Below are positions 16,036 to 24,108 of a stretch of DNA of 33,047 bases, in pieces. The position numbers were made by a program, and so were the translations under genes. Position 1 is the stretch's first letter. Each line of letters opens with the position of its first letter. Under the pieces are notes generated by a model, which was not told where the DNA came from, did no database searches, and saw nothing but the letters and a program-made list of their open reading frames with translations. Source of the DNA: Rhodospirillaceae bacterium (GTDB taxonomy: Bacteria; Pseudomonadota; Alphaproteobacteria; Rhodospirillales; Casp-alpha2); the NCBI GenBank assembly GCA_002706405.1, contig PALN01000016.1:49167-82213 (forward strand). The letters run 5' to 3'.

Positions 16036-16581
16036 ATGTTCTTTGGCTACATCTTTGGCAGAAAAGCGGTTTTGCAGGAGTTCAAAGCCATGTTTGCCTT
16101 GGACTCCGACGAAAGGATCATTGCGGCTGCACCAGCCTACGTCGGTCCACCGACGGCAAACAGTGACAATTTTTTCAGCCTTCTGGTAATCGCAGGCGCG
16201 GTTATTGGTGCCCTGTTGTTTCGATACCTTCAGCCTGCTGCATACGCGGCGATCAATTGGCAAACCAAGTTAACGCGGAGGGGATTGCTGATTATAACTA
16301 CGAGGCATCTTGTCTTCTTTATCCCCGAAGTTGAAGGCAGCGGCTTAATTTATTTTGAGATTGAAGACATTCTAGGCATCGAGCTTGCCAAGAAGATTGA
16401 GGCGCCGACAGTGACTTTCTATGTCAGAGATGGCGCGATTACGCGTAATGGATTTCCCAAAGGAAAGCTTCTTTCGACATCTCAAGACATAGGAGTTTCA
16501 AAACACAGGATCGCGAGATGGGTGGTTCAAAAGGTCCGAGAAATTCGGCACATCGAAGTTTGGGAGCCGTTGGCGCTCTGA
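16036..16581 (+). CDS. Uncharacterised membrane protein with a possible bacterial PH-like domain
   Basis: The 181-residue product starts from ATG 16036, just after a run of G residues; a GTG at 16027 would add three residues. It has one clear hydrophobic span (FFSLLVIAGAVIGALLFRYL, about 47-66). The following ~110 residues (LTRRGLLIITTRHLVFFIPE, YFEIEDILGIELAKK, TVTFYVRDG) have the strand pattern of bacterial PH (bPH) domains. No enzyme motif is seen. Base composition is much AT-richer than neighbours (bases 16261-16320 have 26 G+C of 60), suggesting it arrived by transfer. Identity is uncertain. Confidence 0.6.
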   Translation: MFFGYIFGRKAVLQEFKAMFALDSDERIIAAAPAYVGPPTANSDNFFSLLVIAGAVIGALLFRYLQPAAYAAINWQTKLTRRGLLIITTRHLVFFIPEVEGSGLIYFEIEDILGIELAKKIEAPTVTFYVRDGAITRNGFPKGKLLSTSQDIGVSKHRIARWVVQKVREIRHIEVWEPLAL

Positions 16582-16597
16582 AAGATGCCAAATCAAT

Positions 16598-16629
16598 AAA
16601 AAGGCCCCGGATTTCTCCGGGGCCTTTTT
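16598..16629. terminator. Strong bidirectional intrinsic terminator
   Basis: A perfect 13-bp stem, AAAAAGGCCCCGG (16598-16610) / CCGGGGCCTTTTT (16617-16629), has a 6-base loop. It has A and T tracts on both sides, so it can end the plus-strand gene at 16036 and the minus-strand petABC operon. Confidence 0.93.
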
Positions 16630-16652
16630 ATTAGATGTAGAGCCGGTCGGGC

Positions 16653-17495
16653 TTAGTGGACGTCCGACCAGATCTTGCGCTTGAGGGCGAACAGCATGCC
16701 CGTGAGCACCAGTAGGAACAGCATCACCTTGATACCGAGGCGCTTGCGCTCCTCCAGCTCCGGTTCCGCCGCCCAGGCCAGGAAGGTGGAGACGTCATAG
16801 GCCATCTGGGCCACGGTGGCCTTGGTGCCGTCGGAATATTCGACGGCGTCCTCGGCCAGCGGGTTGGCCATGGCGATCACGCCGCCCGGGAAGTACTTGT
16901 TGTAGCTTCCGCCATCCGGCACTTCGACGCCCGCGGGGGCCTCGCCGTAGCCGGTCAGCAGCGCATAGACGTAGTCGGCGCCGATGGTGAAACCATCCGG
17001 GTGCTTCATGGACACCTTGATGATGGAATCACCGCCCTGAGCACGGGCCTTGGTGATCAGCGACAGGTCCGGCGGTGCCTTGCCGTTGTTGGCGGCGGCG
17101 GCGGCCTTGTCGTTGGGGAAGGGCGCCGGCAGCGGATCGGACGGTGTGCGCTTGCGGGTGAACATGTCCCCGTCGTCGTTGGGGCCGTCCTGGATTTCAT
17201 ACTCGGCGGCGAGGGCCTTAACCTGCGCTTCCGAGAACCCGATGTCCTGCAGATTGCGGAACTTGATCAGGCTCATGGAATGGCAGGCCGAGCAGACTTC
17301 CTTGTAGACCTTGTACCCGCGCTGGGCGGACGCCCGGTCGTAGGTCCCGAACAGGCCCTTGAAGGACCAGTCCTGGGCCGCCGGCTTGTGGCCGGCACCC
17401 GCCGCATGGGCGGGGGCGGAGGTCAGGGACAGCGCCACAACGGCACCGGCGGTGAGAACGGCCGCGAAGGCGGTCTTGATGGTTGGTTTCATCAT
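16653..17495 (-). CDS. petC: Cytochrome c1, ubiquinol-cytochrome c reductase subunit
   Basis: The 280-residue haem subunit of the bc1 complex passes electrons from the Rieske protein to soluble or membrane cytochrome c on the periplasmic side. It has a cleaved signal peptide (about 1-31, ending APAHAA), the haem motif CSACH (Cys68-His72), the axial Met in GGVIAMANPL, and a C-terminal anchor (LGIKVMLFLLVLTGMLFAL). The start is MM at 17495, preceded by an AAGGAAA SD and 5 bases from the petB stop. A longer frame only reads back into petB. The gene itself is intact. Confidence 0.96.
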   Translation of the reverse strand: MMKPTIKTAFAAVLTAGAVVALSLTSAPAHAAGAGHKPAAQDWSFKGLFGTYDRASAQRGYKVYKEVCSACHSMSLIKFRNLQDIGFSEAQVKALAAEYEIQDGPNDDGDMFTRKRTPSDPLPAPFPNDKAAAAANNGKAPPDLSLITKARAQGGDSIIKVSMKHPDGFTIGADYVYALLTGYGEAPAGVEVPDGGSYNKYFPGGVIAMANPLAEDAVEYSDGTKATVAQMAYDVSTFLAWAAEPELEERKRLGIKVMLFLLVLTGMLFALKRKIWSDVH

Positions 17496-17500
17496 TTTCC

Positions 17501-18778
17501 TTACTCCGCGGGCTGAGTGACCGAGGCGGAAATGCTTTCCGGCAGGGCCTTGGGCCGTTCGATGACGCCGAGGATGGGCAGGATCACCAGAAGGTGCGCG
17601 AAGTAGTAGATCGTCGAGATCTGGCCAAGCAGCACCCAGATGCCTTCCGGCGGATGGGCACCGACCATGCCGAGCACGACCCAGTCGAGCACGAAGATCC
17701 AGAAGAACCACTTGTAGATCGGCCGGTAACGGGCGGACCGCACCTTGGAGGTATCCAGCCAGGGCACCAGCGCCAGCAGGATGATCGAGCCGAACATGGC
17801 GATGACGCCCGCCAACTTCGCCGTCATCAGCCAGGAAATCGGCCAATACAGGATGAAGTCGTTGGTGAAGGCGCGAAGAATCGCGTAGGACGGCAGGAAG
17901 TACCACTCGGGCACGATGTGCGGCGGGGTCGCCAGCGCATTGGCCGGGATGTAGTTGTCCGCTTCACCGAAGTAGTTCGGCGCGAAGAACACGAAGAAGC
18001 AGAAGATCAGCAGGAACACGCCCATCCCGAACAGGTCTTTGATGGTGAAGTAGGGATGGAAGGGAATGGTGTCCTGCGGGCCCTTCACGTCGACGCCCGT
18101 CGGGTTGTTGGACCCGAAGGTATGCAGCGCCCAGATGTGCATGATCACCAGGCCCAGGATCACGAAGGGCAGCAGGTAATGCAGCGAGAAGAAGCGGTTC
18201 AGCGTCGGATTATCGACCACGAAGCCGCCCCACAGCAGGGTCACGATGCTGTCGCCGACCACCGGAATGGCCGAGAACAGGTTGGTGATGACCGTGGCGC
18301 CCCAATAGGACATTTGGCCCTAGGGCAGAACGTAGCCCATGAACGCCGTCGCCATCATGGCGAGCAGAATCAGCACGCCGATGATCCACAGTAGTTCGCG
18401 CGGGAACTTGTAGGACCCGAAGTAAAGGCCGCGGAAGATGTGGATATAGACGGCGATGAAGAAGAAGCTGGCGCCGTTCATATGCAGATATCGGATCAGC
18501 CAGCCGCCGTTGACGTCGCGCATGATGCGCTCGACGGAATTGAAGGCCAGCGTGGTGTGCGGCGTGTAATGCATGGCCAGCACGATGCCCGACACGATCA
18601 TGATGATCAGCGCCAGACCGGCCAGGGAGCCGAAGTTCCACCAGTAGCTGAGGTTCTTCGGCGCCGGATAGCCGGAGCCCACGGAATGATCGATGAAGCT
18701 GAAGATCGGCATGCGATGCTCGACCCACTTCACGACGCCGTTCTGCATGAATTTGCTTGTCGTATTTTGTTCGCTCAT
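17501..18778 (-). pseudogene. petB: Cytochrome b of the bc1 complex, interrupted by an in-frame amber codon
   Basis: This reads as a normal 425-residue cytochrome b, carrying both b haems and the Qo and Qi quinone sites, except for a TAG at codon 153 (plus-strand bases 18320-18322). The haem ligands are His99/His113 and His200/His214, each pair 14 apart as in other bc1 complexes; the first pair is before the stop and the second after it. The PEWY motif at 290-293 and all expected helices are present. The stop replaces the invariant Trp of GYVLP-W-GQMSYWG. TGG to TAG is one base (C to T at 18321 on the plus strand), and no frameshift exists. An in-frame ATG three codons later (18313) could restart translation, but it would give a fragment without the first haem-ligand helix. 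It sits between intact petA and petC. The family is certain; whether it is a mutation, a sequence error or readthrough is open. Confidence 0.95.
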
Positions 18779-18789
18779 GACGTCCCCCG

Positions 18790-19344
18790 TTACCCGATCA
18801 CGACCTGGGTGTCCGACGCGAACGTATAGTTCGGGACAAGCAGGTTCTGAGGCGCCGGGCCCTTACGGATCCGGCCCGAGGTGTCGTAATGCGAGCCGTG
18901 GCAGGGGCAGAACCAGCCGCCGAAGTCACCCTTCGGCTCGCCTTCCTTCTGACCCAGCGGAATACAGCCCAGGTGGGTGCATACGCCGACCATGATCAGC
19001 CAGTCGTCCTTTTGGACGCGGTCCGAATCCTTGGCCGGGTCCGGCAGGGCTGCGGTGTCGTCTTTCTTTGCCTGTTCGATCTCAGCCGCGGTGCGGTTGC
19101 GGATGAACACCGGCTTGCCCTGCCAGACGACCGTGATGCTCTGGCCGTCCTTGATGGGCTCCAGATTCACTTCCGTGGTCGCCAGGGCCAGGGTATCGGC
19201 CGCCGGGTTGAGGCTGTTAACAAACGGCCAGAGGGTCAACGCGGTACCCACCGCGCCGACGGTAGCCGTGGAAACCAGTAGGAAATCGCGGCGCGTCTGC
19301 GCGTCGATTTCGGCGGTTGGCGGGGTGCTCGCCGTGTCGCTCAT
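18790..19344 (-). CDS. petA: Rieske iron-sulfur protein, ubiquinol-cytochrome c reductase subunit
   Basis: The 184-residue [2Fe-2S] subunit takes the first electron from ubiquinol at the Qo site. The Tat-type N terminus TRRDFLLVS is followed by one membrane anchor (about 21-45). Cluster ligands are Cys122/His124 in CTHLGC and Cys146/His149 in CPCHGS, with Cys127 and Cys148 as the disulfide pair. ATG 19344 is preferred over a GTG two codons upstream because GGGGA is 7 bases from it. It is the first gene of the operon; a consensus TTGACA lies upstream on the minus strand (19407-19402), but no good -10 follows at the usual distance. petB starts 11 bases after its stop. Confidence 0.97.
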   Translation of the reverse strand: MSDTASTPPTAEIDAQTRRDFLLVSTATVGAVGTALTLWPFVNSLNPAADTLALATTEVNLEPIKDGQSITVVWQGKPVFIRNRTAAEIEQAKKDDTAALPDPAKDSDRVQKDDWLIMVGVCTHLGCIPLGQKEGEPKGDFGGWFCPCHGSHYDTSGRIRKGPAPQNLLVPNYTFASDTQVVIG

Positions 19345-19621
19345 AAGCACTTCCCCTTAAAAGGTGTTTTGATCTTGTGTTCGCCGCCCCGGATTGATGG
19401 GTGTCAAACCCGAACGGCCCCCGAACTCACCGCCAAATCTACGGGACCGGCGGAAAAGAGGCAACGGCGGGCATGTATATTACCCAACCGTCATGAAACG
19501 TGCGGACGCAGAATGCCCGCACGAACCGGCGAGACCTTATGACTTGAGGACCTTTCAGGCAAGGGATAACTGTTGAGAATAGCTTGCAAACTGGGCCTTT
19601 CGGGGCCTTCATGGGGCCGCC

Positions 19622-20101
19622 ATGCCCGCACCGGTCGAAATCGCCCTATATGAGCCCGATATCCCGCAGAACACGGGTGCCGTAATGCGCACCGTGGCCT
19701 GTCTGGATGTCGCCCTGCATATCATCGAGCCCTGCGGCTTCGTGCTGTCCGATGCCCGCATGCGGCGGTCGGGCATGGATTATCTGGATCATCTGGTGAT
19801 GACCCGCCATGCCTCCTGGACGGGGTTTCGGGATTCCCTGGGCGACCGGCGCCTGGTGCTGCTGACCACGGCGGCGGAAACCCGCCTCCCGGCGTTCCGC
19901 TTTCGGCCCGGCGACATGCTGTTGTTCGGGCGGGAAAGTGCCGGCGTGCCGGAAAACGTCCATGCGGCGGCCGATGCGCAGGTGCGGATTCCCCTGGCCC
20001 CGGGCACACGGTCCTTGAACCTGGCGGCCAGTGCGGCCATGGTTCTGGCCACGGCGCTGGGGCAGCTCGGCGCTTATCCCGGAGAGCCCGACATCCCATG
20101 A
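19622..20101 (+). CDS. trmL: tRNA (cytidine(34)-2'-O)-methyltransferase TrmL
   Basis: The 159-residue SPOUT methyltransferase modifies the wobble base of tRNA-Leu isoacceptors using S-adenosylmethionine. SPOUT motifs are visible: [13 protein letters not shown] (motif 1), [11 protein letters not shown] (motif 2) and [20 protein letters not shown] (motif 3), which form the trefoil knot that binds SAM. Length is typical. There is no strong SD; a GGGG at 19613-19616 may serve. The stop overlaps the hemF ATG by 4 bases (ATGA), so hemF is translationally coupled. Confidence 0.95.
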   Translation: MPAPVEIALYEPDIPQNTGAVMRTVACLDVALHIIEPCGFVLSDARMRRSGMDYLDHLVMTRHASWTGFRDSLGDRRLVLLTTAAETRLPAFRFRPGDMLLFGRESAGVPENVHAAADAQVRIPLAPGTRSLNLAASAAMVLATALGQLGAYPGEPDIP

Positions 20102-20994
20102 CCGACGTGACGACCGCCGCTGAGTATTCCGACGCTCATAAATCCCGCGCCAAGGCCTGGTTCGAACGCCTGCGCGACGATTTCTGCAAGGCCCTGGAGG
20201 ATATCGAGGACGCCGTGACCGGCCCCAACGGCACCAGTGCGCGCGCCCCCGGCCGGTTTGAGCGCAAATCATGGGAACGCCCCGGTGACGCGGCCGGCAC
20301 CATGGGCGGCGGCGGCGTCATGGCCGTGATGCGGGGCGGGCGCGTGTTCGAGAAGGCCGGCGTCAACGTCTCGACCGTGATGGGCGAGTTTTCCGAGGAA
20401 TTCCGCCAGAGAATCCCGGGTGCCGCCGAGGATCCGCGATTCTGGGCGTCGGGCATTTCCACCGTCATCCACCCCAATTCGCCGCTGGTGCCAGCGGCGC
20501 ATATGAACACGCGGATGATCGTCACCACCCAGGGCTGGTTCGGTGGCGGCGGCGATTTGACGCCCGTCTTTCCCGATGCGGCCGACACGGACCAATTCCA
20601 CGGCGCCTTCAAGACGGCCTGCGACGCCCATGACCCGGCCTACTATCCCAAGTTCAAGGAATGGTGCGACCGCTACTTCTTCCTGCCGCACCGGAACGAG
20701 GCGCGCGGCGTCGGCGGAATCTTCTACGATCAGCACAACACGGGCGACTGGGACGCCGATTTCGCCTTCACCCAGGACGTCGGCCGGGCCTTCGCCAAGG
20801 TCTATCCCGAGATCGTGCGCAAGCACATGAACAAGACCTGGACCACCGACGACCGCGAGGCCCAGCGCGTAAAGCGCGGGCGCTATGTGGAATTCAACCT
20901 GCTTTACGACCGGGGCACCATCTTCGGCCTGCAGACGGGCGGCAACACGGAAGCGATCCTGATGAGCCTGCCGCCGGACGTCGCCTGGCCGTAG
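20098..20994 (+). CDS. hemF: Oxygen-dependent coproporphyrinogen III oxidase
   Basis: The 298-residue cytoplasmic enzyme decarboxylates two propionates of coproporphyrinogen III to give protoporphyrinogen IX, using O2. Signature segments are [59 protein letters not shown] and the C-terminal [35 protein letters not shown]. Length equals that of E. coli HemF. Haem supply is functionally related to the neighbouring bc1 operon, although the two are transcribed divergently. It ends in TAG. Confidence 0.97.
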   Translation: MTDVTTAAEYSDAHKSRAKAWFERLRDDFCKALEDIEDAVTGPNGTSARAPGRFERKSWERPGDAAGTMGGGGVMAVMRGGRVFEKAGVNVSTVMGEFSEEFRQRIPGAAEDPRFWASGISTVIHPNSPLVPAAHMNTRMIVTTQGWFGGGGDLTPVFPDAADTDQFHGAFKTACDAHDPAYYPKFKEWCDRYFFLPHRNEARGVGGIFYDQHNTGDWDADFAFTQDVGRAFAKVYPEIVRKHMNKTWTTDDREAQRVKRGRYVEFNLLYDRGTIFGLQTGGNTEAILMSLPPDVAWP

Positions 20995-21045
20995 CCCCTG
21001 GGTCGCACCGCGTTTCTGGTTCTGACGTCCTGTTCCGGAGGCCCC

Positions 21046-21402
21046 ATGCCGACCTTCTCCCTTGCCGCCCTGATGCCGATTCTGCTGCTCTGCGTGTCCA
21101 ACATCTTCATGACCGTCGCCTGGTACGGGCATCTGAAGTTCAAGCAGGAAGCGCTTTGGCTGGTGATTCTCATCAGCTGGGGCATCGCCTTCATCGAGTA
21201 CTGCTTCGCCGTGCCGGCCAACCGTTACGGGCACGGCGGGCTGTACACGGCGGCGGAATTGAAGACGATTCAGGAGGTCATCAGCCTGACCGTGTTCGCG
21301 GGCTTTTCCGTTTTGTACCTGGGGGAAAGCTTTTCCTGGATGCATGCGGCGGGTTTCGCCTGCATCGCCTTCGGCGCGTTCCTGGTGTTTCAGGCGGGCT
21401 AG
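21046..21402 (+). CDS. DUF486 family small membrane protein (DMT-transporter-like)
   Basis: The 118-residue product has four predicted membrane spans and matches the DUF486 pattern: LLCVSNIFMTVAWYGHLKF at the N terminus, SWGIAFIEYCFAVPANRYGH in the middle, and LKTIQEVISLTVFAGFSVLYLGE. The length is typical for the family, whose fold resembles half of a drug/metabolite transporter. Substrate and role are unknown. An upstream GGAGG supports the start. It ends in TAG and lies 51 bases after hemF, probably on the same transcript. Confidence 0.85.
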   Translation: MPTFSLAALMPILLLCVSNIFMTVAWYGHLKFKQEALWLVILISWGIAFIEYCFAVPANRYGHGGLYTAAELKTIQEVISLTVFAGFSVLYLGESFSWMHAAGFACIAFGAFLVFQAG

Positions 21403-21421
21403 CGGCTTCCGAAACCAATGA

Positions 21422-21453
21422 CGGCGGGAACCCGCTTTCTGGGATTCCCGCCG
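21422..21453 (+). terminator. Large stem-loop after the DUF486 gene, probable terminator
   Basis: CGGCGGGAA (21422-21430) pairs perfectly with TTCCCGCCG (21445-21453), and CCC/GGG can extend the pairing inside. Only CCGTTTGG follows, so the T-tract is poor. It lies 20 bases after the stop of the DUF486 gene. Confidence 0.55.
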
Positions 21454-21599
21454 CCGTTTGGATCGTTCGAAACGAAGCGTTTCGTATATCGGTTTTTTAG
21501 GGCCGCCCGAACGGCCTTGTTCTCGATCCGCGATCTCTGTGTCGCGGTGGTAGTGCCGGCGAGTATGCCGGGTGATGGTTTACCGATGGTTAACGACGG

Positions 21600-22379
21600 T
21601 TAGCTGCTCTTGGTCGACATCATCTGGTCGGCGGTCTGAATGACCTTGGAGCTCAGCTCGTAAGCCCGCATGGCCTTGACCATGTTGGCGATCTCTTCCA
21701 CCGGATTGACGTTGGAGGATTCCAGGAAGCCCTGCAGTAGAGTGCCGAATCCGGCCGTGCCGGGGGCCCCCACCAAAGGGGCGCCCGATGCCGTGGTTTC
21801 CTGGAACAGGCTGTCGCCGACGGCGGTCAGACCGCCTTCGTTGGGAAAGCGGACCAGATTGATCTGCCCCAAATTCAACGGCTGGTCCTGGCCTTCGAAG
21901 GACGCGAAAACCTCACCCGAATTGTTGATCGTGACCTCGATCGCTCCCGGCGGGACGGCGATGCCCGGGCCGACCGTCAGGCCGTCGTGGGTGACGATCT
22001 GGCCATCCTGGTCCAACTGAAAAGCCCCGGCGCGGGTATAGGCGGTCTCGCCATTGGCCAGGGTCACCGGGATATAGCCGGAACCCTGAATGGCCACGTC
22101 GAAGGGGTTGCCCGTCTGTGCCAGGTTGCCCTGTTCGACAACCCGATAGAAAGCCGCCGAATGCACGCCCAAGCCGGCTTTGACGCCGCCCGGCACGATG
22201 CCGTTGGCGCGTGAGTGCTTGGAATTGGGGCGCTTGTTGTCTTCATAGAGAAGGTCGTTGAAGGCGGCCCTGCGGCGCTGATAGCCGGTGGTGTTCATGT
22301 TCGCCAGGTTGTTGGCGATCATGTCCACGCGTTCCTGCTGCGCCACCATTCCGGTGGCTGCGATATAGAGTGGATTCAT
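21600..22379 (-). CDS. flgG: Flagellar basal-body rod protein FlgG (orphan copy)
   Basis: The 259-residue product is the length of FlgG, the distal rod protein of the flagellar basal body. The N-terminal rod/hook signature MNPLYIAATGM...NNLANMNTTGYQRRRAAF and the C-terminal ESSNVNPVEEIANMVKAMRAYELSSKVIQ are both present, as is the ANGETAYTRAGAFQLDQDGQ segment. The start at 22379 (AAGGAACGGG upstream) matches the family; the longer frame is leader. No other flagellar gene lies in the window (normally flgF, flgA and flgH adjoin), so this may be a displaced or second copy. FlgG rather than FlgF is chosen on length and the N terminus. Confidence 0.88.
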   Translation of the reverse strand: MNPLYIAATGMVAQQERVDMIANNLANMNTTGYQRRRAAFNDLLYEDNKRPNSKHSRANGIVPGGVKAGLGVHSAAFYRVVEQGNLAQTGNPFDVAIQGSGYIPVTLANGETAYTRAGAFQLDQDGQIVTHDGLTVGPGIAVPPGAIEVTINNSGEVFASFEGQDQPLNLGQINLVRFPNEGGLTAVGDSLFQETTASGAPLVGAPGTAGFGTLLQGFLESSNVNPVEEIANMVKAMRAYELSSKVIQTADQMMSTKSS

Positions 22380-22687
22380 TTTTCCCGTTCCTTGTACGTT
22401 CGCCTTCGCCGGGGTTGACCCCGATCCAGGTGCTGCTGGGGGTGTTTCAATCCCCGTGCCATGTTGAATATCGTTTATTTCCAATGGGTTGTATTATTTT
22501 CGACGAGGCCGGGACGGCAGATTCCGCCCGCGAAGGGGAAATTCTTGCCGGGTCGGACGCCATTGCAGGCGCGGGAGGCCGCCGATCGGGCTTGTCATCG
22601 GAGGCGGGGCGGGTCACCTTCCGCTCAGGCTTTTTCCGCACCCCTTGGGGGCGGCAATCGATCAGAAATTTCAAGGAGGAGACATCC
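22380..22687. other. 308-base divergent intergenic region between flgG and the quinone oxidoreductase gene
   Basis: Besides the sigma-54-like element, it holds a small hairpin, CGGGG-TTGA-CCCCG at 22410-22423, which would lie in the flgG leader. A strong SD for the plus-strand gene (AAGGAGGAG, 22673-22681) is also present. Open frames crossing it are extensions of the two genes, with no start supported. I see no RNA gene. Confidence 0.6.
22446..22461 (-). promoter_or_regulatory. Sigma-54-like promoter element upstream of flgG
   Basis: On the minus strand TGGCACG is followed by four bases and TTGA. The -24 GG and -12 region are spaced by the required 10 bases. The -12 dinucleotide is GA instead of GC, so the match is imperfect. 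Transcription would start near 22435, about 55 bases before the flgG ATG. Sigma-54 control of rod/hook genes is known in several alphaproteobacteria. Confidence 0.4.
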
Positions 22688-23686
22688 ATGCGCGCCTATT
22701 GGTATGACCGCGCGGGCCCGGCGGCGGACGTTCTGCAGTTCGGGGAGCTTCCCGACCCGGAACCGGGCCCCGGCGAGGTCCGCGTCCGCATCGCCTATTC
22801 CGCCATCAATCCGACGGACGTGAAGCGTCGGGCGACGGGCCGCGAGCTGGCCCGGTTCTCGCCGATCATTCCCAACAACGACGGTTCCGGTGTCATCGAC
22901 AAGGTCGGCGAAGGGGTCAACAACGCCCGCATCGGCCAGAAGGTCTGGATCTTCGGCGCCCAGCATGGCCGCCCCCAGGGCACGGCGGCGGAATACGTGG
23001 TCCTGCCGACGCGCCAGGCGATCTCGCTCGCCGGAGACGTCAGCCTGAGCCAGGGGGCCTGCGCCGGGGTGCCGGTGGTGACGGCCTATCACGCGCTGTT
23101 CTGCGACGGCGATATTTCGCGCAAGACCGTTCTGGTCACCGGCGGCACGGGGCGCGTCGGCGCCTATGCGGTGCAATTGGGCGTGTGGGGCGGGGCCAGG
23201 GTGATCACGACCTGCGGGTCCGAGGAGCATTGTGCCGAGGCGCGCGACCTGGGGGCGGCCGTGGCCCTGAATTACAAGGAGCCGGACCTCAAGGAACGCA
23301 TTCTCGAGGCCGCCGGCGGTCCCGTCGACCGCATCGTCGAGGTCGCTTTCGGATCCAACACGGACCTGCTGCCGGATATTCTGAAACCCAACGGCACCGT
23401 CGCGACCTATGCGTCCGACGCCGTGCCCGAACCGGTGATCCCTTTCAACAAATGGATGGGCGGCAACGTCAACATCCGCATGTTCACGATCTATCAACTC
23501 GACCGCCTGACCCAGGATGACGTGCTGCAGACCGTCAGCCCGCTGATGTCGCCGGATACCCTGGTCCACCGCATCGGCGAACGGTTCCAGTTCGACGACA
23601 TGGTCAAGGCCCATGAAGCGGTCGAGGCGGGCGACGTCCACGGCGTCGCCCAGGTCGTCGTGGCGAAAAATCTGGAGCATCAGTGA
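22688..23686 (+). CDS. Zinc-independent quinone oxidoreductase / NADPH:quinone reductase (MDR superfamily)
   Basis: The 332-residue product is a medium-chain dehydrogenase/reductase of the quinone oxidoreductase type. It has the GroES-like N-terminal domain (SAINPTDVKRRATG), NDGSGVIDKVGEGV, and the Rossmann glycine motif VTGGTGRVGAYAVQLG near residue 155. The catalytic-zinc cysteine of alcohol dehydrogenases is absent, as in QOR. It probably reduces quinones or enones with NADPH. The start follows a near-perfect AAGGAGGAG. The stop overlaps the next gene (TGATG), so the pair is translationally coupled. Confidence 0.88.
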   Translation: MRAYWYDRAGPAADVLQFGELPDPEPGPGEVRVRIAYSAINPTDVKRRATGRELARFSPIIPNNDGSGVIDKVGEGVNNARIGQKVWIFGAQHGRPQGTAAEYVVLPTRQAISLAGDVSLSQGACAGVPVVTAYHALFCDGDISRKTVLVTGGTGRVGAYAVQLGVWGGARVITTCGSEEHCAEARDLGAAVALNYKEPDLKERILEAAGGPVDRIVEVAFGSNTDLLPDILKPNGTVATYASDAVPEPVIPFNKWMGGNVNIRMFTIYQLDRLTQDDVLQTVSPLMSPDTLVHRIGERFQFDDMVKAHEAVEAGDVHGVAQVVVAKNLEHQ

Positions 23687-24072
23687 TGAAGATGATCAAC
23701 CATCAACCGGCGACCGTGCATAAGCCGTTCTCGGCCTATGCCCTGGCGACCGAGGTTCAGGACGCCACGCGCTGGCTGCATATCTCCGGTCAGGTCGGGG
23801 CCGACAGCGACGGCAAGCCGGTCGAAGGGATCGAGGGCCAACTGGAAGAGATTTTCTTCAAGCTGGGGGAAATCCTCAAGGAAGCGGAGATGGACCGCAC
23901 CAACCTGGTCAAGATCACCATTTTCCTGACCCGGGCGGAGGACGTGGGCGTCATGCGGAAGGTGCGTGATCGCTTCATGGCCGGGCATTTGTGCGCGTCT
24001 AGTCTGCTGATCGTCGCCGGGCTGTCGTCGCCCAACTGGCTGGCCGAAGTCGAGGCGGTCGCGGCGGCCTGA
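23686..24072 (+). CDS. Rid family (YjgF/YER057c/UK114) protein lacking the RidA catalytic Arg
   Basis: The 128-residue product has the Rid fold signatures ISGQVGAD, EEIFFKLGEILKEAEMD, LVKITIFLTRAEDVG and the C-terminal AEVEAVA. RidA deaminates reactive 2-aminoacrylate imines with an Arg in the segment before the last strand (PARSCV in RidA). Here that segment reads LCASSLLIV, with no Arg, so imine deaminase activity is doubtful and another Rid subgroup is likely. ATG 23686 shares a base with the TGA of the quinone reductase gene; a GTG one codon earlier is an alternative. Confidence 0.85.
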   Translation: MKMINHQPATVHKPFSAYALATEVQDATRWLHISGQVGADSDGKPVEGIEGQLEEIFFKLGEILKEAEMDRTNLVKITIFLTRAEDVGVMRKVRDRFMAGHLCASSLLIVAGLSSPNWLAEVEAVAAA

Positions 24073-24087
24073 TTTTCAGAGCGTCCG

Positions 24088-24106
24088 GACGGCCGCGCGT
24101 CTTTTG
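24088..24106. terminator. Weak hairpin with T-run between convergent genes
   Basis: GACG (24088-24091) / CGTC (24098-24101) with a 6-base loop is followed by TTTTGTCTT. The stem is only 4 bp, but it is placed where the Rid gene should terminate before the convergent channel gene. Confidence 0.35.
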
Positions 24107-24108
24107 TC

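Noticed and set aside
16653..17906. 417-codon form of cytochrome c1
   Set aside because: The extra N-terminal residues are an out-of-frame reading of petB; the MM at 17495 has an SD and begins a proper signal peptide.
17501..18778. A b6f-like two-gene arrangement (cytochrome b6 plus subunit IV)
   Set aside because: The break is at codon 153, in the loop after the third helix, whereas the b6/IV split lies after the fourth helix. The frame is continuous, cytochrome c1 rather than f is present, and only one codon differs from a normal petB.
19394..19576. 60-codon plus-strand ORF between petA and trmL
   Set aside because: No SD, basic/Pro-rich shadow-like composition and no motif. The 277-base region more likely holds the petA and trmL control sequences.
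21418..21603. 61-codon plus-strand ORF between the DUF486 gene and flgG
   Set aside because: It reads through the terminator hairpin and has no SD or recognisable feature.
22370..22687. N-terminal extension of the quinone reductase to 438 residues
   Set aside because: The extension has no domain and covers the flgG promoter region; ATG 22688 has a near-perfect SD and matches the family start.
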